A DNA stretch of 64,000 nt from Azolla caroliniana (Eukaryota; Polypodiophyta): NCBI GenBank assembly GCA_043228905.1, contig JBHGNT010000005.1:7564001-7628000 (forward strand). The letters run 5' to 3'. Below are positions 36,672 to 47,820 of this stretch, one piece after another. The translations under genes and the position numbers were made by a program. The notes beneath the pieces are model-generated. The model was given only the letters and a program-made list of their open reading frames with translations. It ran no database searches and had not been told where the DNA came from. Each line of letters opens with the position of its first letter. The first letter of the stretch is position 1.

Positions 36672-36953
36672 TACGCATACGCATACATACATACGTACGT
36701 ACGTACATACATTACATACATACATACATACACACCTACTCTTCTCCTTCCCTTCCCTTTTAGGATAATTCGTGTCTTTGCCATCGTTTCTTTGCCTTCC
36801 TCTTCTTCTTCTTCTTCTTCTTCTTCTGATACTGTCGCAGACCAAGGCGCGAGTGAGGGGAAGTTTGTGAAGCTTACGAAGAACACCACGGAGAAGGTCC
36901 CCGTTAAAGCTCTCTGAATCCCATTCCCATTCCCTCCCTCCCTCCCTCCCTCT
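36578..36953. repeat. Cluster of microsatellites upstream of the FEI-like gene
   Basis: In order: (ATACCC)n near 36,580-36,608, (ACACAT)n near 36,620-36,675, (CATA)n with CGTACGTACGTA near 36,685-36,732, (TTC)n near 36,799-36,828 and (CCTC)n near 36,933-36,951. The long frames here on both strands arise from these repeats and are not genes. The block may belong to the promoter or 5' leader of the kinase gene. Confidence 0.85.
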
Positions 36954-37204
36954 CTGTGTTGACGAAACAGAAATGCTCACTTCATCTACGTGCAGAGCAA
37001 TTGATATGGGGGAAGGGAAAAAAATGATGTCATCCCGCACAGTTCTGAACTTTTGTACTTGTAGACCTAAATACTAAAACGCTTGTTCCAAATTATGGGC
37101 TTTAACATCTTACTTGATCTTGGGAATTATTTCAAATGCTGATCTGTCTGTGGATGTTAAAGAGAAGTGTCGAGCTCCACATATGTGGTTACTTCATAAA
37201 TGTG

Positions 37205-37790
37205 ATTTCGGATGTGATGTTTGCGATTTTTCAGACAGGTAGGCCCTTCTATTTCTCAAGAGAATTGTGACTAAAAATGTAAAACTGAACTGATTCAAGG
37301 GAAAGATCTATTCTATGTTTTGAGTGTAAAAATGCAAAGAGTGTAGAATAGCATGTATGCAGTTTTCAGATGTAATGTTGTAGTTTTTCAGATACTCACG
37401 TTATTATATTTCTGAATTGAGGAAGTTGTGTGGTAAAATGATTAAGGTGAAAACTGTATTTTGTAAAGATGATGCAAGTATAAAATGCTTTATGCAAAGA
37501 ATGTAAGAACATGCATATTTTGTTGTTTTGGATGTAATGTTCAGGGATGCAGTGCACTGCAATATGAAACCCTGAAAATGTGAACATTGTAGATTTTCAT
37601 TCTGTGGTTTTGGTGTATTTTGCGTGACTTCTAAGACATGAAGGCTGTTGGATGCAGAAGTTCTTATTATAATGTAAAACTGATTCAAGTGTTAAATGAC
37701 TGTGCGAATATTGTTGAATTCCCATACATATGGTTTTGGATGTAATGTGTGGGGTTGTCCAAGGGGCAAGCCATTGTATTCTGACTTACA
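37205..37790. repeat. Four diverged repeat units upstream of the FEI-like gene
   Basis: The motif GATGTAATGT (or GATGTGATGT) recurs at about 37,211, 37,369, 37,531 and 37,739, with further partial similarity around it (TTTTCAGA, CATATGGTTTTGGATGTAAT). Spacing is 158-208 bp. The copies are old and diverged. Confidence 0.5.
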
Positions 37791-38187
37791 TAAGTTGCAT
37801 TAAATGGATTCGAGTATGCAAAATAGGTATCAGAGTAGTGGTGAAACAAAATTCATCTTTTCTCATTGAAGACATCCGTTTCATCAAATGGTATTGTTAT
37901 ATTTTGTGAGTAATTTAATGCGGGTAATGGATATTAGATCCTGAGTTTTGTTTGAACTTCGCCGGCATTATGGTCTAGTTTCTTCTGCCCATTCACAAGT
38001 TTCTGTTAAAATTTAGATTGCGCACCTGAAAACACATCCATGAAAGGAATTCTAAACTATATTTCTTTTGCTTTTAGAAGGATACCAGCAAATCTCATTC
38101 TTTCTCTTTTTGTCACATCTGATTAACTGTACTCATATAGATAGTAGAACCACTTTTATTCTTTACTGCAGGAAATTGGAACATAAA

Positions 38188-38262
38188 ATGGGAGGGTTCT
38201 CCCAGGGGAGAAATGAGATTCAGAAGATTGGCATTCCTGATATGCTCCCTATTATTGAGTAG
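38188..38262 (+). other. Short upstream ORF overlapping the kinase start codon
   Basis: An ATG at 38,188 opens a 24-codon frame that ends TAG at 38,260-38,262. It overlaps the proposed main ATG at 38,213 in another frame. If the leader includes this ATG it could reduce translation of the kinase. A possible 3' splice site (TTTACTGCAG) lies at 38,162-38,171. Confidence 0.4.
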
Positions 38263-41200
38263 CTGCAGCCTTGCCTTAACCCCTGATGGTATGTGCAAAT
38301 TAGTTCCCTGGAAACTAAAAGCTTATCCATGTGTGTTCAGTGCTCAAATATTCTATCTTATATCTCTATTACCAGGAGATGCATTGCTTGCATTCAAAAT
38401 GAATCTATGGAATTCAGATAAAATACTCCTCCATTGGAAGGAAGATGATATAAGCCCATGCAATTGGGATGGTGTCACATGTAATAACCAGACGCAGCGT
38501 GTGGTTTCATTGTAAGTGTCCTTGGAGTTTTACGTTCATAGTCCCAGGTTGAAAGATGGTGTAGTTTTTTCAATATTGTTTGCACTTGCTAATACTGGAT
38601 TCCAAACAGAAATCTTGCATCGCGAAAGCTATGGGGAAAGATATCCCCTGATTTGGGGAAGCTTGAGCAACTAGAACAACTGTAAGATTTCATATAATCA
38701 GTTGCTTTAGCTGTTTTTCAATCCGATTTCTTTCCTCACAAGGTGGTGTTATTCAGGGAACTTGATCAGAATATCCTGAATGGTCCTATCCCTGAAACAC
38801 TAGGGAATTGCTCTCATTTAAAAGCTTTGTGAGTAACTTGACATTCCTGATTCTTAGCACCATTTTGTATGCTGAATTCTGAATCATTTATTTCTTATTA
38901 TACTCTATAATGTGCAATAAATCTGTCATTAATTGAAAATATAATGCTCATAGATGTAAAAGATCATATGTGACATGTTGAAACACTTGTAGTGGAAACT
39001 TACAACAGTTTTTGACAACTCAAATTTCATGTATTGGGACTATTGTCATTTACATGATGTCTGTTAACATAGGCCATAATTCAAGTCTGGAGGAAAGCTT
39101 CTGTAAAATACAGTGCTCATAGATGTAAAATATCATATGTGACATGTTGAAACACTCATGGTGGAAATAAATCAGTTTTTGACAGCTCAAATTTAACGTA
39201 TTGGGACTATTGTCATTTACATGATGTCTGTTAACATAGGCCATAAATTCAAGTCTGGAGGAATGCGTCTGTAAATGTGGCACCTTCTATGTGTAAATAG
39301 CTAAAGCTGGACATTGGTTCTCTTGGATTCTCACATAAAGAATCTAATTCTCTATCTGTAAAGGAAGACCAAAAAATCCTGCAAATTTGTCCTATAAACG
39401 CTCTGAAGATTCTGTAAAGCCCAAAATCAATTTCCTTTTAACAATATAGTTTAAACCCAGACCTAAAACCTTTCAGCTGCCAAACGTCTTATTCCACATT
39501 TTAGGTGACAAACATTCTTACTTTCCATGGATATTGAAAGAAGATATGCAACCATGCTTTTACATTTCTTGGGCTAATAATGGAGTAGGAAAACATGGCT
39601 TTTAATTAGACTATGCAAGATGAACGGTCTTGCACTTCTTGAGGTGTCCTCTCTGAAGGTGAAGTCTACACTTAGTTTTCAATAAAGCCAAGACTATACA
39701 TTGAAATGATACTGGATGCAATGATATTTTTTGGGTTGAAACCTTTCACTTTGAGGAATCACACACACATATAGAATTTCTGTAGCAGTTGAAATTTTTT
39801 GTTGTAAATGCATCCCTAAGATCCTCTGACATGAATACTTGTATTCATTGAGCATAGTGAGATGTTTTCATTTTTTAATGATAGTGTGATACTATAGTTA
39901 AACAGAGTGGATAATTACTTTGAAATAGTTTGGATGCAGGCTTTTACAAGATAATTATCTAAGTGGCCAGATTCCTAAAGAGCTAGGTCAATTATCCGAG
40001 CTCAAGATCCTGTATGTCTTTCGCGTGTTATCAATCGGATATTGGTCAATGGTTTCTGGTTATTGGTCTCTGCCATTCATTTACATTTTCTTTCTTTTCA
40101 GGGATATGTCAAGTAACTTGCTCAGTGGTGCAATTCCGACAGCCCTTGGAAATCTTCAAAGTTTAACTACATTGTAAGTATGAGGAATTTGAATGTATTT
40201 CGATACTGACTAGTTTTCTGAAATAACCTTTTATGTTGTTTCAGCAATGTTTCAACAAACTTGTTAAGTGGGGAAATACCCGAGAATGGTGTTTTGCGAA
40301 ACTTTAATGCAGTATCGTAAGTCAAATATTTTGTGATGCCCCATTTATGTAGAATGTTTAATATCTTTTCAGCAGATGATCAAAACTTCTGTTTGTTGAT
40401 GACAAAATTATACAGGTTTATTGGGAATCTGGGACTTTGTGGTCAGCAAGTTGGTGAAATCTGTAAGAGTCAGCTGGAACAACCTCCCATAAACATTGTT
40501 TCATTGGCTGCTCCTCCAAGTGGGGCATCAGACCATCTTTATGGTAATTATCACATCAATCAATGATAATAATCTAGCAGATATGGAGTTCCATATTATA
40601 ATACGACATTGTTTTCTGTACTTTATTGCAGGTTTCCCTAAAAGGAAATCTAAAGCTTCAGCAGAATTCCTTATTAGCGCTGCAGTTGCCCTAACTGTTC
40701 TTACTGCATTTGTATGCTTTTGGGGATGGTTTCTGTATCATAAGTTTGGTAGAAAGTACAAAGTTGATGAAGAGATCGGAGATGATGGTATGTTGCAGTT
40801 ACATTTTAAATTTTTTCCATACCTCATAAGATACTATTTTACCTATTGTGATCCCTTTGAATTGATGGAAGTTTCAAATGTACATTGTAGATGGATGATA
40901 AAATAATGTTTTTAAAGAGAAGATGAGAACTACTTGAGTGACCTATGAAACTTAAAACGGTTACAGCACGATTGCATATTATCTCCAAAAACACTAAATC
41001 AAAACATAGTGTATGCTGGTAATAGGAAAAAGCTACTATTGTAACCTATAAGACTCTAAAACGTACAGTTTATTACAAGATATAAACTAAGAGAGAAGCT
41101 AGTGAGGAGGATCCAGGAGTGACAACTATATGGGTCTGTATAATTGTCAAGGATTTATTTATTTTCTCATTGGTCATTATGCTCTTGGTGAGCTTGTGAT

Positions 41201-43698
41201 CTTTATTAGGTGGTTGTGAAGTTGAGGGGCGAGTCTTGAGTTGGAATTTTTATGCTCATTTTTTATGGCATTGATCCTCATGGGGTATTTTCTAGGTTGA
41301 TATTCCAGTTAACTGATGGTTTTCAATGTTCTGGTATTAGAAGAACCATTTAGAAACATTCTAGTGTCATGAGTCATTCGTGGCATAGTAGTTGTGTACC
41401 AAATCATGGTATGGTGAACTTGCAATTTAAGGGAGAATGAGTTCTATGAGAGACCCTTTCATTTGATATGAGACATAACAAATGCCACATAAATTAAATG
41501 TTGCCTTTCTAAGATCTAATTTACAAACCTAGATTAATATTTAGAAAATGAAATTTAGGATTCAATTTCCTAGAATAGGAGAGCGAGGAAGTCCAAATTC
41601 TGGAATTCACTTCTGCTGTTTCTAAATATTTATCTTAATAGAAGAACGTTCTTCACTTATCTTTTCTCTCTTCAGTATGGATTTTTTCTTTTACCTATAG
41701 ACTCATATATGACCTTCCTCTATTTTCTCCTCCATCCATTCAATTTCCTCCATAATGTCATCCTTTTTCTTACTAGTTTCTCATTTTGAATAGGCCCATT
41801 TTGGAGATATTTTGAAGGTAGAAGTTTCAGTCCATCTAAGGTCAGGATGTTATGTGCTTAGCCAACAAGATTGTCTGGTACCTTAGGTGCTTTTACTAAT
41901 TTAATTATATTGATTTCAGATTGTAGTTCTCAAGATAAATTAGACATCATTTCAGGATGTAATCTCTCGTTTGATCTCATAGGACATTATGGCCTCTTGA
42001 AATATGTGAACATGTCTTTCTTTCTTTCTCCCTACCCAGAAAATTACGTAAATAAAATAGTGTGATTTAAATAATCTGTATGGATTTGAAGTGTTTTGAA
42101 TCAATTTTCATTTACATCTAAACTTTCTTATGATATGTGAAAGTTATTTGACTAATCTTGAATTTTGGTAGGTGCAACTGTGGTGATCTTCCATGGTGAT
42201 ATACCCTACAGTTCAAAAGAGATACTCCGCAGAACTGAGCTACTTGATGAGACGCACATCATTGGGCATGGTGGCTTTGGAACCGTGTACAAACTCATAA
42301 TGGAGGATGGCAGTGCATTTGCTGTAAAGAGGATTGACAAATGCAGTTTTGGGCAACTGTTTGAAAGAGAATTAGAGGTTCTAGGAAGCATTAAGCACCG
42401 GAACTTGGTAAATCTTAGAGGCTATTGTAATGCACCCTCAGCAAAGTTGCTTATCTATGATTTTCTTCAAAATGGGAGTCTAGAAGGATTACTGCATGGT
42501 AATAAATTTCAACCTTTAGAAACACTGCAGTGTTGTTTTCAAGCTGATTGAATGAGTGCCATTTGCCTAACATTCTCATTGTAATATAGGTCAAAGTCCT
42601 AGTGTAGCAGTACTGAACTGGACAGCCCGCCTAAAGGTTGCGTTAGGTGCAGCACGTGGTCTCGCATACTTGCATCACGACTGCTCACCGAGAATCATAC
42701 ACCGTGATGTAAAATCAAGCAATATCCTAATTGGGAACAATTTTGAACCTTACGTATCGGATTTTGGTTTAGCCAAATTATTGGGAGACAATATCTCTCA
42801 TGTTACAACTGTCATTGTTGGAACTTTCGGATACTTAGCTCCAGGTATGTAATTCATGAACTTGACACTGCCATAGCATATATTTTGTGATAGTAAAGAA
42901 GCACCTCAGAAAACAAAAGAAAACTGACTGACCTGAAGATTAAAGTGTTTAGGATTTGGGATTTCATTGACTTGTGGGCAATGTAATGAAGTTAAACCAA
43001 CAATTCAGTAAAATTTGGATGTGAAGTCCCCTTCTTGTTGGCTCTTGTCTAACATCATGAGCTATGCGAACAAAAGATGTTATCCTATATGCAATGCATA
43101 TATGATGGTAACATACGGATTTAGTAAAAGAATTCTTATGTGATGTCACTTGAAAATATCCTTTCCCCACAATGTGTAATAGATTGGGAATATGTATTGC
43201 ATCAACATTGCAATGATTCTAGAAGAATGGTGATGTTTCATTGTATTAACATATCTGTTCTTTTGTAGAGTATCTTCAAAGTGGAAGAGCAACAGAAAAG
43301 ACTGATGTTTATAGCTATGGGGTGGTTCTATTAGAGCTTATTAGTGGAAAGCGTCCCAGTGATGCATCTTTTGTAGAGAGAGGATTGAATATTGTTGGCT
43401 GGGTATATTTTTTGTTTGTCTATTCTTACTATCTGTTTCTGTAAATATCACAAATTGATTGAGAACACTGCTGCTCTATGAACAGGCAATCTCGCTCAAG
43501 CATGAAAAGAATTTGCAGGAGATTCTTGACCCAAAATGTGAGGGTGTAAATATGGAGAGCTTAGATGCATTGCTACAGGTTGCCACTCAGTGCTTGAGTC
43601 CTATGCCAGAGAATCGGCCAACGATGCATGACGTGGTGAAGATGCTAGAAGCTGAGATCATGTCACCCTGTCCAAGTGATTTTTATGATTCAGAGTGA
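38213..43698 (+). CDS. FEI1/2-like LRR receptor-like kinase, 594 aa, 13 coding exons
   Basis: Exons: 38,213-38,288; 38,376-38,511; 38,610-38,681; 38,757-38,828; 39,940-40,011; 40,102-40,173; 40,245-40,316; 40,416-40,543; 40,632-40,787; 42,172-42,498; 42,590-42,844; 43,269-43,402; 43,486-43,698. All introns are GT-AG and the frame is open throughout, giving 594 residues (FEI1 is about 590). Order: signal peptide (residues 1-22), LRR N-terminal domain with CNWDGVTC, five LRR exons of exactly 72 nt, a transmembrane helix (exon 9, [20 protein letters not shown]), and the kinase. Kinase motifs are intact: [23 protein letters not shown] (RD type), [16 protein letters not shown]. The C-terminus [11 protein letters not shown] resembles the end of FEI proteins. 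FEI kinases act at the plasma membrane in cell-wall signalling. Introns 4 (1.1 kb) and 9 (1.4 kb) are long. Confidence 0.95.
38946..39283. repeat. 169-bp tandem duplication in intron 4 of the kinase gene
   Basis: Units start GCTCATAGATGTAAAA at 38,946 and 39,115. They share ATTGGGACTATTGTCATTTA and AACATAGGCCATAA, with scattered differences. Purely intronic. Confidence 0.92.
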
Positions 43699-45840
43699 TT
43701 GCATGCTTTTACTAACGGTTTAGAGACTCAAGTTAGATATTTATTCATTATTCTTTGAGTAAAGGGTGACTGAGCTTTTGGCCAATGGTATATCTTGAGT
43801 GTACATGTTTCTTAATTTATTCATCTTTCTTTCTTACTTATCAGGCAATAAGTTCGGGTATGGAATTTCAATACGTCTGTTACATGACTCATATTGATAC
43901 TCATCTCAAATCAGCTTGACCCAAGAGTGTGCATTCAAATCCATAATCACAAAAAATACTCTTATTCAAAATTCTGTTTACCTTCTCTTAAATTCTATGA
44001 GAGAACTCTCGTGTTCAAATGAATGGATATTACATTTGAAGTTCCATTTGCACTTCTACTAGATAAAAAGAAAAGCTTTTACCAGAGTGAATGCACAAAT
44101 TAACCTTCATAAAGAATGGCGGTATCCTCAGTAGTCTAATATGTTCCCTGCTGTAACACTGTAAACTGAAAGGGGAGTGCTGTGTTCTTATATATAAGAT
44201 CCACGTTTTCAACATGCTCATGGAATAGCAGTAAAGAGATATATTGAAGAGATTTAAGACAAAGTGGAAATGTGAAAATGCTGGATAAAGGTAAACTACT
44301 TCAAGGCTGGTGAAGGCAAAACTTCTGATACATGTGTAAGAGGGCTGATACGTGTGTGTTCTGTTTTATCTTTTGAAGCTAAGCAATTCATAGCCGTGAA
44401 CAACTTCTGATATCAGACATGTTAATTTTTAGTATTGCGTATGCCATTGTAGAGTTTTTCATAAATAATGATTAAAGATGTTCAGTTTAGGGTTAATTGT
44501 GTAGATGCAAGAAGTTTCCAAATTGAAGTTTTGTGCAAAAAATAAACAATGAGAGGAAGGTAAATGGTTATCTTCTTACAGATATTTGTTTTTTTATTAG
44601 ATTTGGCTTCTTTAGATGGTTTGAAGGAAACTTTATGGAATGCTTTGGCAGACAAAGATGTCTTCCATACAAAGTGCACTGAGTAACAAGGATGTCTCAG
44701 ACAAGGATTTCATTTTATGTATTACACCTTTAATTGCACTAAACTAAGCATACAATGTGTCTGCAAAACGACAAGTAACAAAGACCTAGCAATCCTGATA
44801 ACAGCATAGGTATTACAATGATACAACGCATTCTTACTAAATAAATAATGTGAACCTGATAACAATTTTCTGTGAACGAATATATCAAAATATAATGTCC
44901 ACTCATGCATGGATATATATATATATATATATGAATTATCCAAGGAAATTTAATTGATCCATCTCTCGATTGGACGTGTTAGAAAATATGATAACCATGT
45001 TCTTGTTCTTGTGTATAAAGGCTGAAGTAGCATCTAAAACTAAATTTTCAGAGATCATTTCAGAAGTTACCCTAGTAGAACAGTTCAAAAGATTCATACA
45101 CGGGTCAAAAGACTCATACACGGGCTTAAGCAACCTTCAAAATTCAAGGGCTTGACTTTAAAGTTCCATTGAATTTGCTTGAGAGCAAGGATTTTGTGAG
45201 AGCTTTTAATATCAAAGAGAGAAAAAAAAGACGGAGGAAGACAAAGAGCAATGATAATTCAAAGCTTTGAAAAGTTCAGGTTTGGGGGTCCACAGAAGTG
45301 TGTCATGGAAAGCTCTAAAAGAAAGCTTAGGGTCAAAAAAGGGAAAAGGTAAGGTCGGCCATCAAGCTTTCATGGAAGGATTTACAAAAGCTTTCTTGTT
45401 TGGATATGTAATGAGTTTTTGGCCTTTTCTTTCATCCCAAGGGTGGACCCACCAAACCATCCTGTCTCTTTGCGTGTTGAGTGTATAGGCAAGCACATGT
45501 ATTCTATCCATACAGATAGCTACATCTATACACACACAAAGTGTATATAAACAATCTACCTATACATACATATAGATAACTATATCCAAACATACATATA
45601 TACAGACATACGGTGGTGTATGTGTACATTGAGTGTATATATACACTCCCTACTAGCTACCTATACACACACAAGTGTATATAAACAATATACCTATACA
45701 TACATATAGATAACTATATCCACACACACACACACACACACATATCTATATACATATATACAGACATACGGTGGTGTATGTGTACAGTGAGTGTATATAT
45801 ACACTACCTACCTTTAGTGGTTAACACATCATTAAATCCA
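43699..45840. other. Spacer between kinase and U-box genes
   Basis: This contains the 3' flank of the kinase gene, an (AT)n run near 44,910-44,931, and a short frame at 45,267-45,488 (starting MKSSGLGVHRSVSWK) with no family I recognise. No further gene is supported. Confidence 0.55.
45541..45832. repeat. Tandem duplication (134-158 bp) upstream of the U-box gene
   Basis: GTGTATATAAACAAT occurs at 45,541 and 45,675; CAGACATACGGTGGTGTATG at 45,603 and 45,761. The second unit is longer because of a (CA)n expansion near 45,721-45,742. Confidence 0.88.
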
Positions 45841-45971
45841 CTTCCGTGAATTTTTCTTCCCTAATCCCTCCATGTGTACATTACTACTCTCTGATTGCAT
45901 ACCATTCAACCACTAGTAATCACCGACTCTTTTTGACCATGCCCTGCCTGCCCTATATCTCACTTTCCTTG

Positions 45972-45978
45972 TATAAAA
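45972..45978 (+). promoter_or_regulatory. Candidate TATA box of the U-box gene
   Basis: TATAAAA in a TTGTATAAAAGC context, 424 bp upstream of the proposed start codon, followed by a pyrimidine-rich leader. The position is plausible only if the 5' leader is about 400 nt. Confidence 0.4.
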
Positions 45979-46401
45979 GCAATCCAACACATTCTGGAGC
46001 TAAGAATACCATCTCCACAATTCATGTTTCTATGGATCAGATTATTGTTCACCATTACACATAGCCCGCCTCTCTGAAGCTCATACTCGATCAGTTTGCA
46101 ACAATCCTGCAGATTCTGGCAGAGTCCGCCTTGAATAGCTAGCTTCCTTCCAAAGATCCACAGTATTCAGTTCACAACCGTCCTGCAAATTTTGTTTTTA
46201 ACTGAATCCATCGACCACGCCTCCAACAGCAGTCGCCACTCATCTTTATTATGTAAACAAACCCCTAATATTCTGATCAGATTCCTTGCCACCCCAAAAT
46301 TTCAAACCCTAAACCCTTCATCTGCAGAAGATTCCAACTGAATCTCCATATTCTGATTGGATTCTTCACCATACGATTCGCTTGCGCGAATAAGGAAAAG
46401 G

Positions 46402-47820
46402 ATGCCATCATTCAATATGTCTGAGAACGGCGGAATCCCAGCATTATTCATGTGCCCGATTTCTCTGTGCATGATGGAGGATCCGGTAACATTACCTTCA
46501 GGTATCACATATGATCGTCCAAGTGTAGAGAAATGGTTACGAGAAGGCAAATCCACTTGTCCAGTCACAATGTCTGTCATAGGAGCCAATCCTAACCTCA
46601 TTCCAAACCACATGATCCGTGGGTTGATCCTCGACTGGCAATCGAGCAATCAAAGCCAAGCAGCCACACCCTCTCCCCCAATCAATTTCCGGCACATCAT
46701 GGACAACATTGCATGTGATGCTACAGGCTCTCACCGTTTAGCTTCCCTTAAACGCCTAAGAACCTTGATTGAATCTGGGAAAACCCAAAAAAGCTGTATC
46801 CAGCAAGAAGGATTAGTGGCAGTCTTAGATAAATTTCTGCGAGACCAAGCCAAATACATGAACCTTAACACTAGCCCTAGCAACATGTCTAGCCTTAACC
46901 TGAAGACTAACAATTATAGCAATAATACCAACTCGAACTCGAACTCTAATTCTAACTCTAGCTCTAACCCTATAGATGAGGAAACCATCGAAGCTCTGGA
47001 GGAGAGTGTGTCCATTTTAGGTCTCCTTCACCTCAACCGGGCGGATCTGGAGGTGCTAAGCAACCCAGAAGCTGTGTGCACCATAGCTTGGCTTCTGCGA
47101 GAGAGGGCGTCCATACAAGGGGCGAGGCTGATAGAGAGGATGGCGACAGAATGCAGGATGGGAGGGGAGGCGATGGAGGCGATGACATGGCGCCCAAACG
47201 ACGTGATGGGGAGCCTGTTCAAGCTTGTGAGGATGGGAGGGAAAGGGGAGTGGTCGGCGAGGTGCAAGGCAGGGGTGAGGGCCCTGGCAGCCCTGCAGGG
47301 GGACCCATCCACAAGAGAGTGGGTGGTGAGGGCGATGGTGGAGAGGGAGGAGAGGATGGGCGTGCTCATAGACCTCCTTCCTGGGGCTCGGAAGGGCTAC
47401 TCCGAGAGGATCTTGGGCCTCCTGTCCACCCTCTGCTTGTCCTCCCAAGCCGGCCGCGCCTTTGTCCGCGCGCACCCCCTCTCCCTCCCGGCCGTCCTCC
47501 GCACCTTGCTCCTCGTCTCCGACCTCGCCAACGACCTCTCCGTAACCATCCTCTGGTGCTTGCTCTGTGCCCCCACCCCCTCCTCCTCCTCCTCCGATAA
47601 TAATAATAATAATAATCATAATAACAATAACACCCCCTATCCCGCCCTCGCCCTCGCCCACGACGCCTCCCAGAAGCTCCTCGTCGTCGCCCAGATGGAC
47701 TGCCCCACCATTACCAAGAAACGCATCAACGATCTCCTCAAAGAGCTCCGGCGAGTCACGTCCTCGTCCCTCGGACACTCCTTCCGCAACAACAACAACA
47801 CTTCCCAGAGGCTCCTCTGA
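46402..47820 (+). CDS. U-box E3 ubiquitin ligase (PUB22/23/24-like), 472 aa, intronless
   Basis: The first ATG in frame is 46,402 (MPSFNMSENGG); the frame is open further upstream but without an ATG. The U-box lies at about residues 11-80: IPALFMCPISLCMMEDPVTL, GITYDRPSVEKWL, STCPVTM and the closing LIPNHMIRGLILDW. The rest is predicted alpha-helical and ARM-repeat-like, as in the U-box/ARM class, which uses a group VI E2 to ubiquitinate targets. The single exon and length near 450 aa fit the PUB22/23/24 branch, known as negative regulators of immune and drought responses. Two Asn/Ser-rich runs (near 46,904-46,970 and 47,580-47,632) are coding microsatellites. GC content rises strongly after about 47,100. 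The U-box is intact; the exact orthologue is not resolved. Confidence 0.93.
   Translation: MPSFNMSENGGIPALFMCPISLCMMEDPVTLPSGITYDRPSVEKWLREGKSTCPVTMSVIGANPNLIPNHMIRGLILDWQSSNQSQAATPSPPINFRHIMDNIACDATGSHRLASLKRLRTLIESGKTQKSCIQQEGLVAVLDKFLRDQAKYMNLNTSPSNMSSLNLKTNNYSNNTNSNSNSNSNSSSNPIDEETIEALEESVSILGLLHLNRADLEVLSNPEAVCTIAWLLRERASIQGARLIERMATECRMGGEAMEAMTWRPNDVMGSLFKLVRMGGKGEWSARCKAGVRALAALQGDPSTREWVVRAMVEREERMGVLIDLLPGARKGYSERILGLLSTLCLSSQAGRAFVRAHPLSLPAVLRTLLLVSDLANDLSVTILWCLLCAPTPSSSSSDNNNNNNHNNNNTPYPALALAHDASQKLLVVAQMDCPTITKKRINDLLKELRRVTSSSLGHSFRNNNNTSQRLL

Noticed and set aside
36519-37040. Long open frames on both strands in the microsatellite cluster
   Set aside because: They encode only simple repeats (Thr-His, Val-Tyr, poly-Ser or poly-Glu) generated by the microsatellites; no gene features.
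45267-45488. Small basic protein gene (MKSSGLGVHRSVSWK...)
   Set aside because: No recognisable family, no splice or promoter support; length is within what chance allows.
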